Position numbers and translations under genes: made by a program. From Verrucomicrobiaceae bacterium (GTDB taxonomy: Bacteria; Verrucomicrobiota; Verrucomicrobiia; Chthoniobacterales; JAATET01): a stretch of DNA of 64,000 bases. Shown here piece by piece: positions 8,659 to 15,480 of this stretch (position 1 is the first letter of the stretch; the number at the start of each line of letters is the position of its first letter). The stretch is from NCBI GenBank assembly GCA_027488755.1, contig JAIYAZ010000135.1, positions 1-64,000 of the forward strand, read 5' to 3'. The notes beneath the pieces were generated by a model. It was given only the letters and a program-made list of their open reading frames with translations. It made no database searches and was not told the origin of the DNA.

Positions 8659-9917
8659 TTCAACAGACGAAACTTTCCAACGGCATTCGCGTGGTGACGT
8701 GCGAGATGCCGCATGCGCAATCGGCAACCTTCGGAATCTGGGCCGCGGTCGGCGGCCGGCATGAGCCCGCGCGGTTGACCGGGATTTCCCACTTCATCGA
8801 GCACATGCTCTTCAAGGGCACGCGCCGCCGCACGGCGCGGCAGATCGGGCAGGAGGTGGAGGCGGTGGGCGGCTACCTGAACGCGACGACGACGCATGAC
8901 CACACGGTGTATTACGGCGCGGCGCCGGCGGATCATTTCGACAAGCTGAGCGGCGTGCTGTGCGACATGGTGCTGGAGCCGCGGTTCGCGGCGGCGGACA
9001 TCCGGCGCGAGCGGGCGGTGATTGCGGAGGAGATCCAGATGTATCAGGACGAGCCTTCGGAGCTTGTGCAGGAGCTGCTGTGGGAGGACATCTGGCCGGG
9101 GCATGCGCTGGGGCGGCCGTTGACGGGTTCGCTGGAGAGCATTGAGGCGATCCAGCGCGACGCGATGCTGGAGTATCGCGCGGCGCATTATCACGGCGGC
9201 AACACGGTGGTGAGCGCGGCGGGCCGCATCCGGCACGAGGACGTGGTGGCGCGGGTCGAGCGGTTGCTGGGCGCGCTGCCGAAGGGGCGGCGCAGCCGGG
9301 TGGCGGCGGCGCCGGCGATTCCGGCGAAGCCGCGGATTCGCGTGGTGGAGCGGGAGACGCAGCAGGTGCACGTGGCGTTTGCTTTGCCGTGCTGCGATCT
9401 GCATTCCGAGGATCGTTACGCGACGGCGCTGCTGAACGTGCTGCTGGCGGGCAACGTGAGTTCGCGGCTGTTCCAGGAACTGCGCGAGAAGCGCGGGCTT
9501 TGTTACAACGTGAGCTCGAACGTGAGCCAGTATGAGGACGCGGGCGTGATCAATTTTTACGTCGGGCTGGACGCGAAGAATCTCGAGCGGGCGATGACGT
9601 TGCTCGCGCGGGAGCTGCGGCGGTTGCGTGAGGTGCCGGTGGGCGCGGCGGAGCTGAAGCGGGCGAAGGAGTATGCGATCGGCTCAAGCCGGATGTCGCT
9701 GGAGCGGACGGGCGCGCAGAATTCGCGCATCGGGTATTCCGCGTTGTTTTACGGCGGGGTGCGGGATGCCGAGGAATCCCACGCGCGGATTCGGGCGACG
9801 ACGGCCGCGGATTTGCAACGGGTCGCGCGGGCGGCGCTTCGGATGAATCGCGTGACGATGACGATCGTGGGCGCGGTGCCGGAGCGGGCGCCGGTGCGTC
9901 GGTGGTTGGTGGGGTGA
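8655..9917 (+). CDS. M16 family zinc peptidase
   Basis: 420 aa pitrilysin-type peptidase of the processing-peptidase size class. The inverted zinc motif HFIEH lies at residues 46-50, with the downstream ligand Glu in the EEIQMYQDEPSE region; the C-terminal half carries the RLFQELREKRGLCYN signature. The start is GTG, overlapping the ispD stop. Family members degrade peptides or process precursors in the cytoplasm; no specific substrate can be read here. No signal peptide is visible. Confidence 0.93.
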   Translation: MIQQTKLSNGIRVVTCEMPHAQSATFGIWAAVGGRHEPARLTGISHFIEHMLFKGTRRRTARQIGQEVEAVGGYLNATTTHDHTVYYGAAPADHFDKLSGVLCDMVLEPRFAAADIRRERAVIAEEIQMYQDEPSELVQELLWEDIWPGHALGRPLTGSLESIEAIQRDAMLEYRAAHYHGGNTVVSAAGRIRHEDVVARVERLLGALPKGRRSRVAAAPAIPAKPRIRVVERETQQVHVAFALPCCDLHSEDRYATALLNVLLAGNVSSRLFQELREKRGLCYNVSSNVSQYEDAGVINFYVGLDAKNLERAMTLLARELRRLREVPVGAAELKRAKEYAIGSSRMSLERTGAQNSRIGYSALFYGGVRDAEESHARIRATTAADLQRVARAALRMNRVTMTIVGAVPERAPVRRWLVG

Positions 9918-9945
9918 TGGTTGTTCGTTGTTGGTTGTTGGTTGA
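9918..9945. repeat. TGGTTGT heptad array, four units
   Basis: TGGTTGT, TCGTTGT, TGGTTGT, TGGTTGA run directly on from the TGA stop of the M16 gene, with a fifth degenerate unit TGGTGGC. On the minus strand the unit reads ACAACCA. The same unit recurs at 11870-11904 and briefly at 3285-3303. Confidence 0.85.
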
Positions 9946-10063
9946 TGGTGGCCGGATGAGGGTTCCGGAAGATCATGCGGCGACGGGGGTGCAGGCTCGG
10001 TTTGAGGCGGAGATGAGGGCGCTGCCGGGGTGGCGGGGGGATTTCGAGGCCCTGGAGGCGGCG

Positions 10064-10098
10064 CGGAAAACGAAAACGGCGGCCGATGGGGCCGCCGT
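10064..10098 (-). terminator. Rho-independent terminator of the L,D-transpeptidase gene
   Basis: A 9-bp perfect GC stem (ACGGCGGCC/GGCCGCCGT) with a 5-nt loop. On the minus strand it is followed by TTTTCGTTTTCC. It lies about 35 bp beyond the minus-strand stop at 10135. Confidence 0.85.
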
Positions 10099-10134
10099 CT
10101 CGAAGGGGTTGGAGGAAGAGGATTCCGCCGCCGG

Positions 10135-10794
10135 TTAGAAGTTCCACATCTTGCCCTTGGCGTGGTCGGAGAAGACCTGCGGGCTGAGGAGGTAGGACAT
10201 GGGCGGGTCGGGGAGATGGCTGTCGTCGAGCCGGGGCAGGGACTTGCCGATGGTGGCGTCCCAGGGCTGGCTGGTGGCGATGTTGATGGGGGTGCCAACC
10301 TTGATGAGCTGGAAGGTTTTGCGGGCGGCATTGAGCGGCATGCGGACGCAGCCGTGCGTGGCGGGCGTGGCTTTCACGAAGCCCCAGTGGAGGCCGTAGG
10401 CGGGTTTGAACTCCATCCAGTAGCTCATGGGGTAACCGGCGCCGGGGCTGCTGACGCGGCGGCGGGTGGCCTGCTTGGAGTAGATGGTGAAGTTGCCGTG
10501 CGGGGTGGGCGAGGCGGCCTTGCCGACGCAGACGGGGGTGGCGAGGAGGACCTTGCCGCCTTCGACGACGTAGAGGCGCTGGGCGCCGGTGCTGAGGTAG
10601 AGTTTGACGGCGTTGGGGTTGCTCGCCGGGGTGACGGCGGGGTCGTAGCTGAAGGAGGTGCGGTGGCTGGTGGTGGGGGTGGTGGCGCAGGCGCCGAGGA
10701 AGAGGGCGATGGCGGCGAGGGCGGCACCGGTGAGGGCGCGGGCCGGAGCGGTTCGAGTGGGCATCATAGCGCGGGAAAGTGGGGGAAGTTTCAC
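10135..10794 (-). CDS. L,D-transpeptidase (YkuD) lipoprotein
   Basis: 219 aa from the GTG start in the track. The in-frame ATGs at 10767 or 10764 (MPTRTAPARALTG) give a better lipoprotein signal, with lipobox LGAC. The YkuD domain runs from VKLYLSTGAQRLYVV to the catalytic motif HGCVRMPLNAA, which contains the nucleophilic Cys and conserved His and Arg. Such enzymes make 3-3 peptidoglycan cross-links or attach lipoproteins to murein. The predicted site is periplasmic and membrane-anchored. It has its own terminator. A D,D-carboxypeptidase at 55321, of the type that prepares substrates for such enzymes, is in the same window. Confidence 0.9.
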   Translation of the reverse strand: MKLPPLSRAMMPTRTAPARALTGAALAAIALFLGACATTPTTSHRTSFSYDPAVTPASNPNAVKLYLSTGAQRLYVVEGGKVLLATPVCVGKAASPTPHGNFTIYSKQATRRRVSSPGAGYPMSYWMEFKPAYGLHWGFVKATPATHGCVRMPLNAARKTFQLIKVGTPINIATSQPWDATIGKSLPRLDDSHLPDPPMSYLLSPQVFSDHAKGKMWNF

Positions 10795-10832
10795 GTCAAA
10801 TCAAGGGCGGATTCTGCGGGGGGCGGGGGGAA

Positions 10833-11606
10833 TCAGTTCCGGCGGGCGGGGAGGTGGGCGGTGCAGTATTCGTGGCCGTCGGTGCTGACGCGGAAGTCGA
10901 GTTCGGGGTTGGAGACCTCGGTGCGGCCGCAGACTTCGCAGCGGTGGAGGGTTTCGGTGGCGGGGACCTGGGCGACTTCGAAGCGGGCGCGGCGGGCGTT
11001 GATTTCGCGGCGTTGGGCGGCGTCGCGGAGGAGGGCCGGGCCGAAGAAGAGGGCGTAGTTGGCGAAGCAGACGAGGAGGGCGGCGCGGGTGCCCCAGTCG
11101 CCGGCGAGGAGGCTGAGGGAGAGGAGGACGGCGCTGACGAGGGCGATCCACTTGAGTTTGATGGGGAGGATGCCGAAGAGGAGCATCTGGAGGTTCGGCA
11201 GGAGGGTGCCGGCGGCGAAGAGGAGGGAGGAGTTGAGGGCGACGTTGGCGAGGGATTGGCCGAAGACGAGGGCGGCGGCGGTGCAGCCGAGGTAGCCGGT
11301 GACGTAGTAGAGGTTCAGCCGGAAGGTGCCCCAGGTGCTTTCGATCATTTCGCCGAGCTGCCAGGTGACGAGGAGGTAAAAGAGGACCCAGATGAGGCCG
11401 GAGACGGTGGGGATGAAGATCCAGCTGACGAGGCGCCAGACTTCGCCGGAGAGGATGGCCTGGCGGTCGAGGGTGAGGGCCTGGACGTAACCGGGGTTCG
11501 CCATGCCGAGGAGGAAAACGAGGGCGTTCAACGCGACGACGTAGCGGATGAGGCCGGGGACGGCGAAGCGGCTGAGGTGTTTTTCGAGGGTGGCGAGGAG
11601 CGACAT
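10833..11606 (-). CDS. Rhomboid-like membrane protein, catalytically incomplete, with Cys-rich tail
   Basis: 257 aa with about six hydrophobic helices laid out like rhomboid proteases (RYVVALNALVFLLG, EVWRLVSWIFIP, a GEMIESTWGTFRLNLYYVTGYLG turn). The GxSG serine motif is replaced by NSSLLFAAG, and no helix-6 histidine is seen, so it is probably a pseudoprotease. The C-terminal soluble tail has CEVCGRTE and a distal C in HEYCTAHLP, a possible zinc site. The ATG is preceded by a heptad-repeat spacer. Function unknown. Confidence 0.7.
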   Translation of the reverse strand: MSLLATLEKHLSRFAVPGLIRYVVALNALVFLLGMANPGYVQALTLDRQAILSGEVWRLVSWIFIPTVSGLIWVLFYLLVTWQLGEMIESTWGTFRLNLYYVTGYLGCTAAALVFGQSLANVALNSSLLFAAGTLLPNLQMLLFGILPIKLKWIALVSAVLLSLSLLAGDWGTRAALLVCFANYALFFGPALLRDAAQRREINARRARFEVAQVPATETLHRCEVCGRTEVSNPELDFRVSTDGHEYCTAHLPARRN

Positions 11607-11611
11607 TTTTG

Positions 11612-11640
11612 GGAAAGCGGGAAGCGGAAAGCGGAAAAGG
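11612..11640. repeat. GGAAAGC heptad array, four units
   Basis: GGAAAGC, GGGAAGC, GGAAAGC, GGAAAAGG, between the stop of the small repeat protein gene (11652) and the start of the rhomboid-like gene (11606). Same family as 6025-6059. Confidence 0.85.
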
Positions 11641-11651
11641 AAGAGGGGGGA

Positions 11652-11870
11652 CTAATCGGGGCGGAGGATTTCTTCGACTTCGAGCTTCTTCACGCGGAGG
11701 TGGCCGATTTTGAGGCGGCCGATGGCGAATCGGCCGACGGCGAGACTGCCAATGGCGACGGCGCCCACGGCGATCGCTCCGAGGGCGACCGCGCCGACGG
11801 TGGCCACCGCGACGACCGCGGCTCCGACGGTGACGGCTTCAGCTTTGTGGGCGACGCGGGGGGTGTTCAT
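11652..11870 (-). CDS. 72-aa pentad-repeat microprotein
   Basis: Not separated out in the ORF track, where it is the tail of a longer spurious frame. From ATG 11870 it starts MNTPRVAHKAEAV, then runs as about ten 5-residue units of pattern [VIL]-G-x-[VILF]-[AKR]: VGAVA, LGAIA, VGAVA, IGSLA, VGRFA, IGRLK, IGHLR, ending KKLEVEEILRPD. The early units are fully hydrophobic, and later ones gain Arg/Lys at fixed positions. This is what a short right-handed beta-helix (pentapeptide-repeat-like) or a membrane-inserting beta structure would look like. A TGGTTGT heptad array overlaps the start codon. No family assigned. Confidence 0.6.
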   Translation of the reverse strand: MNTPRVAHKAEAVTVGAAVVAVATVGAVALGAIAVGAVAIGSLAVGRFAIGRLKIGHLRVKKLEVEEILRPD

Positions 11871-11904
11871 GGTTGGGGGTTGCGGGTTGATGGTTGTTGG
11901 TTCC
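11870..11904. repeat. TGGTTGT heptad array, five units
   Basis: TGGTTGG, GGGTTGC, GGGTTGA, TGGTTGT, TGGTTCC. Read on the minus strand these are AACCnnn units leading straight into the ATG of the 72-aa gene, so they form its 5' untranslated leader. Same family as 9918-9945. Confidence 0.8.
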
Positions 11905-11919
11905 TGACTTCCGGCTCCC

Positions 11920-12330
11920 TCAGGGTTGTTGGGCGGGGGGCGGGGTGGGTTTGAAGGCTTCGCCGAGGCTTTGGCCGGCGTCCTTGATGGCTTCGCCGAT
12001 GCCCTGGATGGCGGTTTGGGCGTCCTTGAGGGAGCGGACCATGCGGGCGGCGCGGTAGTCGGCGCGAAGGTTGGCGACGGTGGCGCGGAGGCCGGCGGCT
12101 TCGGCGGTTTTGCCCTGCGAGGTGAGTTTGTCGACGTGCTGGTCGAGTTTCGCGAGGTCGGCTTCGATGGCGGCCTGGGTGGTGTCGGTGGGCGCGGTTT
12201 TGTAGGTGGCGATTTGCTGGCGCAGGTCGTCCACTGTGCGCTGGGGGTTGTCGCAGGCGGCGAGGGTGAAGGCGAGGAGCAGGGCCACGGCGGTGGGGGC
12301 CCACCGCCCTCCACGGAGGACGGGGTTCAC
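11920..12330 (-). CDS. Small lipoprotein of unknown function
   Basis: 136 aa from a GTG start ([12 protein letters not shown]) that overlaps the pgi stop by GTGA. The signal peptide [12 protein letters not shown] gives the lipid-modified Cys near residue 24. The mature part is helical and charged ([36 protein letters not shown]), probably a short coiled coil, ending in a Pro/Gln-rich tail. The track frame 11920..13050 is much longer only because of GC-rich antisense noise. Co-transcribed with pgi by position. No family recognised. Confidence 0.7.
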   Translation of the reverse strand: MNPVLRGGRWAPTAVALLLAFTLAACDNPQRTVDDLRQQIATYKTAPTDTTQAAIEADLAKLDQHVDKLTSQGKTAEAAGLRATVANLRADYRAARMVRSLKDAQTAIQGIGEAIKDAGQSLGEAFKPTPPPAQQP

Positions 12331-13910
12331 GCGGTGAAGGAGAAGGTGTCGGCGGCGGGCGTCGCGCCGGGGGTGGCGTGGTAGCCGGCGTGGTTCGCGG
12401 CAAGGTGGTGGGCGACGTGGAAGATGGTCTCGGGCTCCGCGCCGGTGGCGGCGGCGAGGGCGTCCGCGGTGAGCGCGGTGCCGGGGGCGGCCTGGAGGGC
12501 GGCGGCGACTTTGGCCTGGACGGCGAGGACGTCGGCGGCGGCCTTTTTGCCGGCCTCGACGCCGGGCTGGTGGTAGGCGTTGATGTTCACGAGCGAGCCG
12601 TAGAAGCCGACGGCGCGTTCGTAGAGGGCGATGAGGGCGCCGAGGTTGAAGGCGTCGACGGTGGGGATGGTGACGGTGATGGATTCGCGCCCGCCTTCGT
12701 GGAGGGCGCTGCGGGTGCCGCGGAGGAAGCCCTGGAGGTAGTCGCTGCTGGTGACGCCGGGTTCGACCGGGAGCTCGGGCGTCGTGCTGGCGCGGCTGAC
12801 TTCGATGAAGGTGACGAAGAAGTTGTTCACGCCGTCGCGGAGCTGCTGGACGTAGGCGTGCTGGTCGGTGGAGCCTTTGTTGCCGTAGACGGCGATGCCC
12901 TGGTTGACGACGTTGCCGGCGAGGTCGAGCTGCTTGCCGAGGGACTCCATGACGAGCTGCTGGAGGTAGCGGGAGAAGAGGAGGAGGCGGTCCTTGTAGG
13001 GGAGGACGACCATGTCCTTTTTGCCGCGGCCGTCGCCGGCGTGCCACCACATGAGGGCGAGCTGCATGGCGGCGTTTTTCGTGACGTCGGGCTCGCGCGT
13101 ATTGGCGTCCATCGCCTTCGCGCCGGCGAGGAGGGCGGGCATGTCGAGGCCCTGGAGGGCGAGGGGGACGAGGCCGACGGCGCTCATGACGGAGGTGCGG
13201 CCACCGATCCAGTCGAACATCGGGAAGCGGCGGAGCCAGCCTTCGCGGGTGGCGGTTCGGTCGAGTTCGCTGTCCACGCCGGTGACGGCGACGAACTGCG
13301 GGGCGAAGGGCACGCCGGCGCGGGTGAAGGCGTCCTGCGCGGCGAGCATGCCGTTGCGGGATTCCTTGGTGCCGCCGGATTTCGAGATGACGACGACGAG
13401 GGTGGTGGCGAGCTTTGCGCCGATCTGGTCGAACACCTTGTGGAAGCCGTCGGGGTCGGTGTTGTCGAAGAAGTGGAGGCGGAGGGGATTGGCCGGGCTC
13501 CAGAGGGCGTCGGAGAGGAATTCCGGCCCGAGGGCGGAGCCGCCGATGCCGATGGAGAGGACGTCGGTGAACCGCGCGCCGCCGGCGGCGGTGATGCTGC
13601 CGGCGTGGACGGCGGCGGCGAAGGCGAGGATGTCGTCGCGGGTTTTTTCGACGTCGGCGCGGAGTTCCGCGGTGGGGGCGAGGCTGGCGTCGCGGAGCCA
13701 GTAGTGGCCGACCATGCGGTTCTCGTCGGGGTTCGCGATGGCGCCAGCTTCGAGGTCCTTCATGGCGGCGAAGGCGGCGTCGACCTTCGGCTGCATGGTG
13801 GCGAAGAAGTCGGCGGGGAAGTTCATCCGGCTGATGTCGACGGCGAAGCCGAGGTCGTCGTAGCGGAGAAAGGTCTGCTGAAAACGGGTCCAGAGGGAGG
13901 TTGAAGCCAT
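12327..13910 (-). CDS. pgi: Glucose-6-phosphate isomerase with C-terminal extension
   Basis: Interconverts glucose-6-P and fructose-6-P. 527 aa from ATG 13910 ([10 protein letters not shown]). The family signatures are [38 protein letters not shown] and [12 protein letters not shown]. After the isomerase fold, about 60 residues ([23 protein letters not shown]) form a helix-turn-helix-like segment seen in some bacterial Pgi proteins. The downstream lipoprotein is translationally coupled; tsaE is divergent. It links to the GlgA-like and glucosidase genes only loosely. Confidence 0.95.
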   Translation of the reverse strand: MASTSLWTRFQQTFLRYDDLGFAVDISRMNFPADFFATMQPKVDAAFAAMKDLEAGAIANPDENRMVGHYWLRDASLAPTAELRADVEKTRDDILAFAAAVHAGSITAAGGARFTDVLSIGIGGSALGPEFLSDALWSPANPLRLHFFDNTDPDGFHKVFDQIGAKLATTLVVVISKSGGTKESRNGMLAAQDAFTRAGVPFAPQFVAVTGVDSELDRTATREGWLRRFPMFDWIGGRTSVMSAVGLVPLALQGLDMPALLAGAKAMDANTREPDVTKNAAMQLALMWWHAGDGRGKKDMVVLPYKDRLLLFSRYLQQLVMESLGKQLDLAGNVVNQGIAVYGNKGSTDQHAYVQQLRDGVNNFFVTFIEVSRASTTPELPVEPGVTSSDYLQGFLRGTRSALHEGGRESITVTIPTVDAFNLGALIALYERAVGFYGSLVNINAYHQPGVEAGKKAAADVLAVQAKVAAALQAAPGTALTADALAAATGAEPETIFHVAHHLAANHAGYHATPGATPAADTFSFTA

Positions 13911-13939
13911 GGGGCTGAAGAAACTAGATTCGCCCCGGC

Positions 13940-14383
13940 ATGACAAACGCAAAACCCACCGGTGACGACCTCGTGACGGGCTCGGCGCGCTGCGCGACGC
14001 CCGGGGAGACGCAGGCGCTGGGGGCGTGGTTTGCGGCGCGGGTGCCGGCGGATGCAGTGTTGTCCTTGGAGGGGCCGCTGGGCGCGGGGAAGACGCAGTT
14101 TGTGAAGGGGTTCGTCGCGGCGCGGGGTCATGCCGGCGGGGTGAGCAGTCCGACGTTCACGCTGGTGCACGAATACGGCGCGGTGGCGCATTTCGACTGG
14201 TATCGGCTGGAGGCGCCGGGGGACGTGGCGGCGCTGGGCTGGGACGATTATCTGGACGGCGGCGGCACGCTGCTCGTGGAGTGGGGCGACCGGTTTCCGG
14301 AGCAATTGCCGGCGGGGGCGTGGCGGCTGCGGTTTGCGGTGGACGGCGAGGCGCGGGAGATCGCGTGGGGGAGGGTGCCGTGA
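13940..14383 (+). CDS. tsaE: tRNA t6A synthesis ATPase TsaE
   Basis: 147 aa P-loop protein needed with TsaB, TsaD and TsaC for N6-threonylcarbamoyladenosine at A37 of ANN-decoding tRNAs. Walker A is [19 protein letters not shown] and HFDWYRLE are the other family hallmarks. The stop codon overlaps the start of tsaB (GTGA), an arrangement common for this pair. Confidence 0.95.
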   Translation: MTNAKPTGDDLVTGSARCATPGETQALGAWFAARVPADAVLSLEGPLGAGKTQFVKGFVAARGHAGGVSSPTFTLVHEYGAVAHFDWYRLEAPGDVAALGWDDYLDGGGTLLVEWGDRFPEQLPAGAWRLRFAVDGEAREIAWGRVP

Positions 14384-14985
14384 GGGTGCTGGCGTTTGAC
14401 GCGTCGACGGCGCGGGGGACGGTGGCGGTGGTGGACGGCGGGGACGTGGTGTGGGCGGAGCATTTTGATTCGCCGCGCGGGCGGGGCGGGGAGTTGTTTC
14501 CCGCGCTGGAGCGGGCGGTGCGGGCGGCGGGGACGTTTGACCGCGTGGTGGTGGGCATCGGGCCGGGGTCCTACAACGGCCTGCGGGCGGCGATTGCGGC
14601 GGCGGAGGCTTTGCACCTCGCGCGGGGCGTGGAGCGGGTGGGGGTGGTTTCCGCGCGGGCGCTGGCGGGGGAGACGGAGGATTTTTTTGCGCTGGGCGAC
14701 GCGCGCGGCGGGCGGCTGTGGCTGGCGCGGATCACGGCGGGGCGGGTGGCGGAGGATTTCGCGCTGGTGACGCCGGAGGAGGCGCGGGCGCGGGTGGAGG
14801 CGGAGCCGGGCGTGGCGCGGCTGGGAACGGCGGAACTTGCGGCGGTGCCGGGCGTGCGGGTGGCCACGGTGGACGGGGTGGGCCTGGCGCGGCTGGGGGC
14901 GCGGGAGGCGGCGGCAACGGGGGAGATTGCGCCGCTTTACCTGAAGCCGGCGCATATTACGACGCCTCGGGGGGCGGGGGGGTAG
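14380..14985 (+). CDS. tsaB: tRNA t6A synthesis protein TsaB
   Basis: 201 aa from GTG 14380 ([10 protein letters not shown]), in the frame of the longer track ORF 14026..14985. The start is fixed by the GTGA overlap with tsaE and by the conserved N-terminal LAFDASTARGTVAV. GIGPGSYNGLRAAIAAAEAL is the ASKHA-fold signature. TsaB is the inactive paralogue of TsaD that dimerises with it. The C-terminus EIAPLYLKPAHIT matches the family's EPxYLR region. Slightly short for the family (usually 220-235). Confidence 0.93.
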   Translation: MRVLAFDASTARGTVAVVDGGDVVWAEHFDSPRGRGGELFPALERAVRAAGTFDRVVVGIGPGSYNGLRAAIAAAEALHLARGVERVGVVSARALAGETEDFFALGDARGGRLWLARITAGRVAEDFALVTPEEARARVEAEPGVARLGTAELAAVPGVRVATVDGVGLARLGAREAAATGEIAPLYLKPAHITTPRGAGG

Positions 14986-15210
14986 AAAGCGGAAGGGGGA
15001 GAAATGCGGGGGGACGAGGAAAAGGGAGGCGGAAATGGGAGGGAAAAATACGATTCACACGGAGGGCACAGAGGGCACGGAGAGGGAAAGGGAATGGGAG
15101 GACGCGGAAAATGGGGGTAAAGAACCGGGGAACCGGGAGGGGGCTGAGCTGAAGCGCGCCTCTGTTACTACCCCGTTTCCGGCGGGAAACCATTCGACAA
15201 GGGGCGGGGA
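14986..15210. other. Repeat-rich spacer between tsaB and feoA
   Basis: 225 bp with no supported gene. The left part (to about 15045) is purine-rich and holds degraded GGAAAGC-type units. The centre carries a three-unit nonad array (15058-15084). The right part, about 15110-15210, has no recognisable repeat. It ends immediately before the palindrome at the feoA start. The feo operon promoter should lie in this right part, but I see no clear -35/-10 pair. Confidence 0.5.
15058..15084. repeat. CACGGAGGG nonad array, three units
   Basis: CACGGAGGG, CACAGAGGG, CACGGAGAG in tandem, within the tsaB/feoA spacer. The unit length of 9 matches the period of the array at 7397-7484, but the sequence differs. 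Confidence 0.85.
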
Positions 15211-15227
15211 TTGAGATTTAATCTCAA
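15211..15227. promoter_or_regulatory. Perfect 17-bp palindrome, metal-regulator operator candidate
   Basis: TTGAGATT-T-AATCTCAA: 8-bp arms around one central base. It lies at the 5' end of the feoAB operon, and its TGAnnnT-n-AnnnTCA layout fits the 7-1-7 spacing of Fur-type boxes. Because it coincides with the TTG start used in the ORF track, it argues that translation begins further in, at GTG 15235. Confidence 0.55.
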
Positions 15228-15234
15228 ACAAGCC

Positions 15235-15480
15235 GTGAAATCTGAATCCACCGTTCGCACCCTTGATGATTTGTTGCCCGGGCAGGGGGGGACGGTGAAG
15301 GCGATTGATCATGAGGATTCCGTGGGGCGGCGGCTGCTGGCGATGGGGGTGATGCGGGGGTGCCGGCTGCGGGTGCTGCGGCGCGCGCCGCTGGGCGATC
15401 CGATCATGGTGGAGCTGCCGGGGTGCACGGTGGCCCTGCGGCGGCGCGACGCGCGGAGCGTTCACATCGAAGTCGAATGA
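15235..15480 (+). CDS. feoA: Ferrous iron transport protein A
   Basis: SH3-like small protein of the FeoAB ferrous iron system, acting at the cytoplasmic side of FeoB. 81 aa from GTG 15235 (VKSESTVRTL); the track starts at TTG 15211 (89 aa), but that codon lies inside the palindromic operator candidate. Family features: LDDLLPGQGGTVKAI, RRLLAMGVMRGCRLRVLRRAPLGDPIMVEL and CTVALRRRDARSVHIE. Its stop overlaps feoB (ATGA). Confidence 0.92.
   Translation: MKSESTVRTLDDLLPGQGGTVKAIDHEDSVGRRLLAMGVMRGCRLRVLRRAPLGDPIMVELPGCTVALRRRDARSVHIEVE

Noticed and set aside
9902-10138. 78-aa plus-strand ORF after the M16 gene
   Set aside because: Its 5' part is the TGGTTGT heptad array and its 3' part contains the terminator hairpin of the L,D-transpeptidase gene. 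The middle (RFEAEMRALPGWRGDFEALEAA) has no recognised family. Cannot be excluded as a microprotein, but unsupported.
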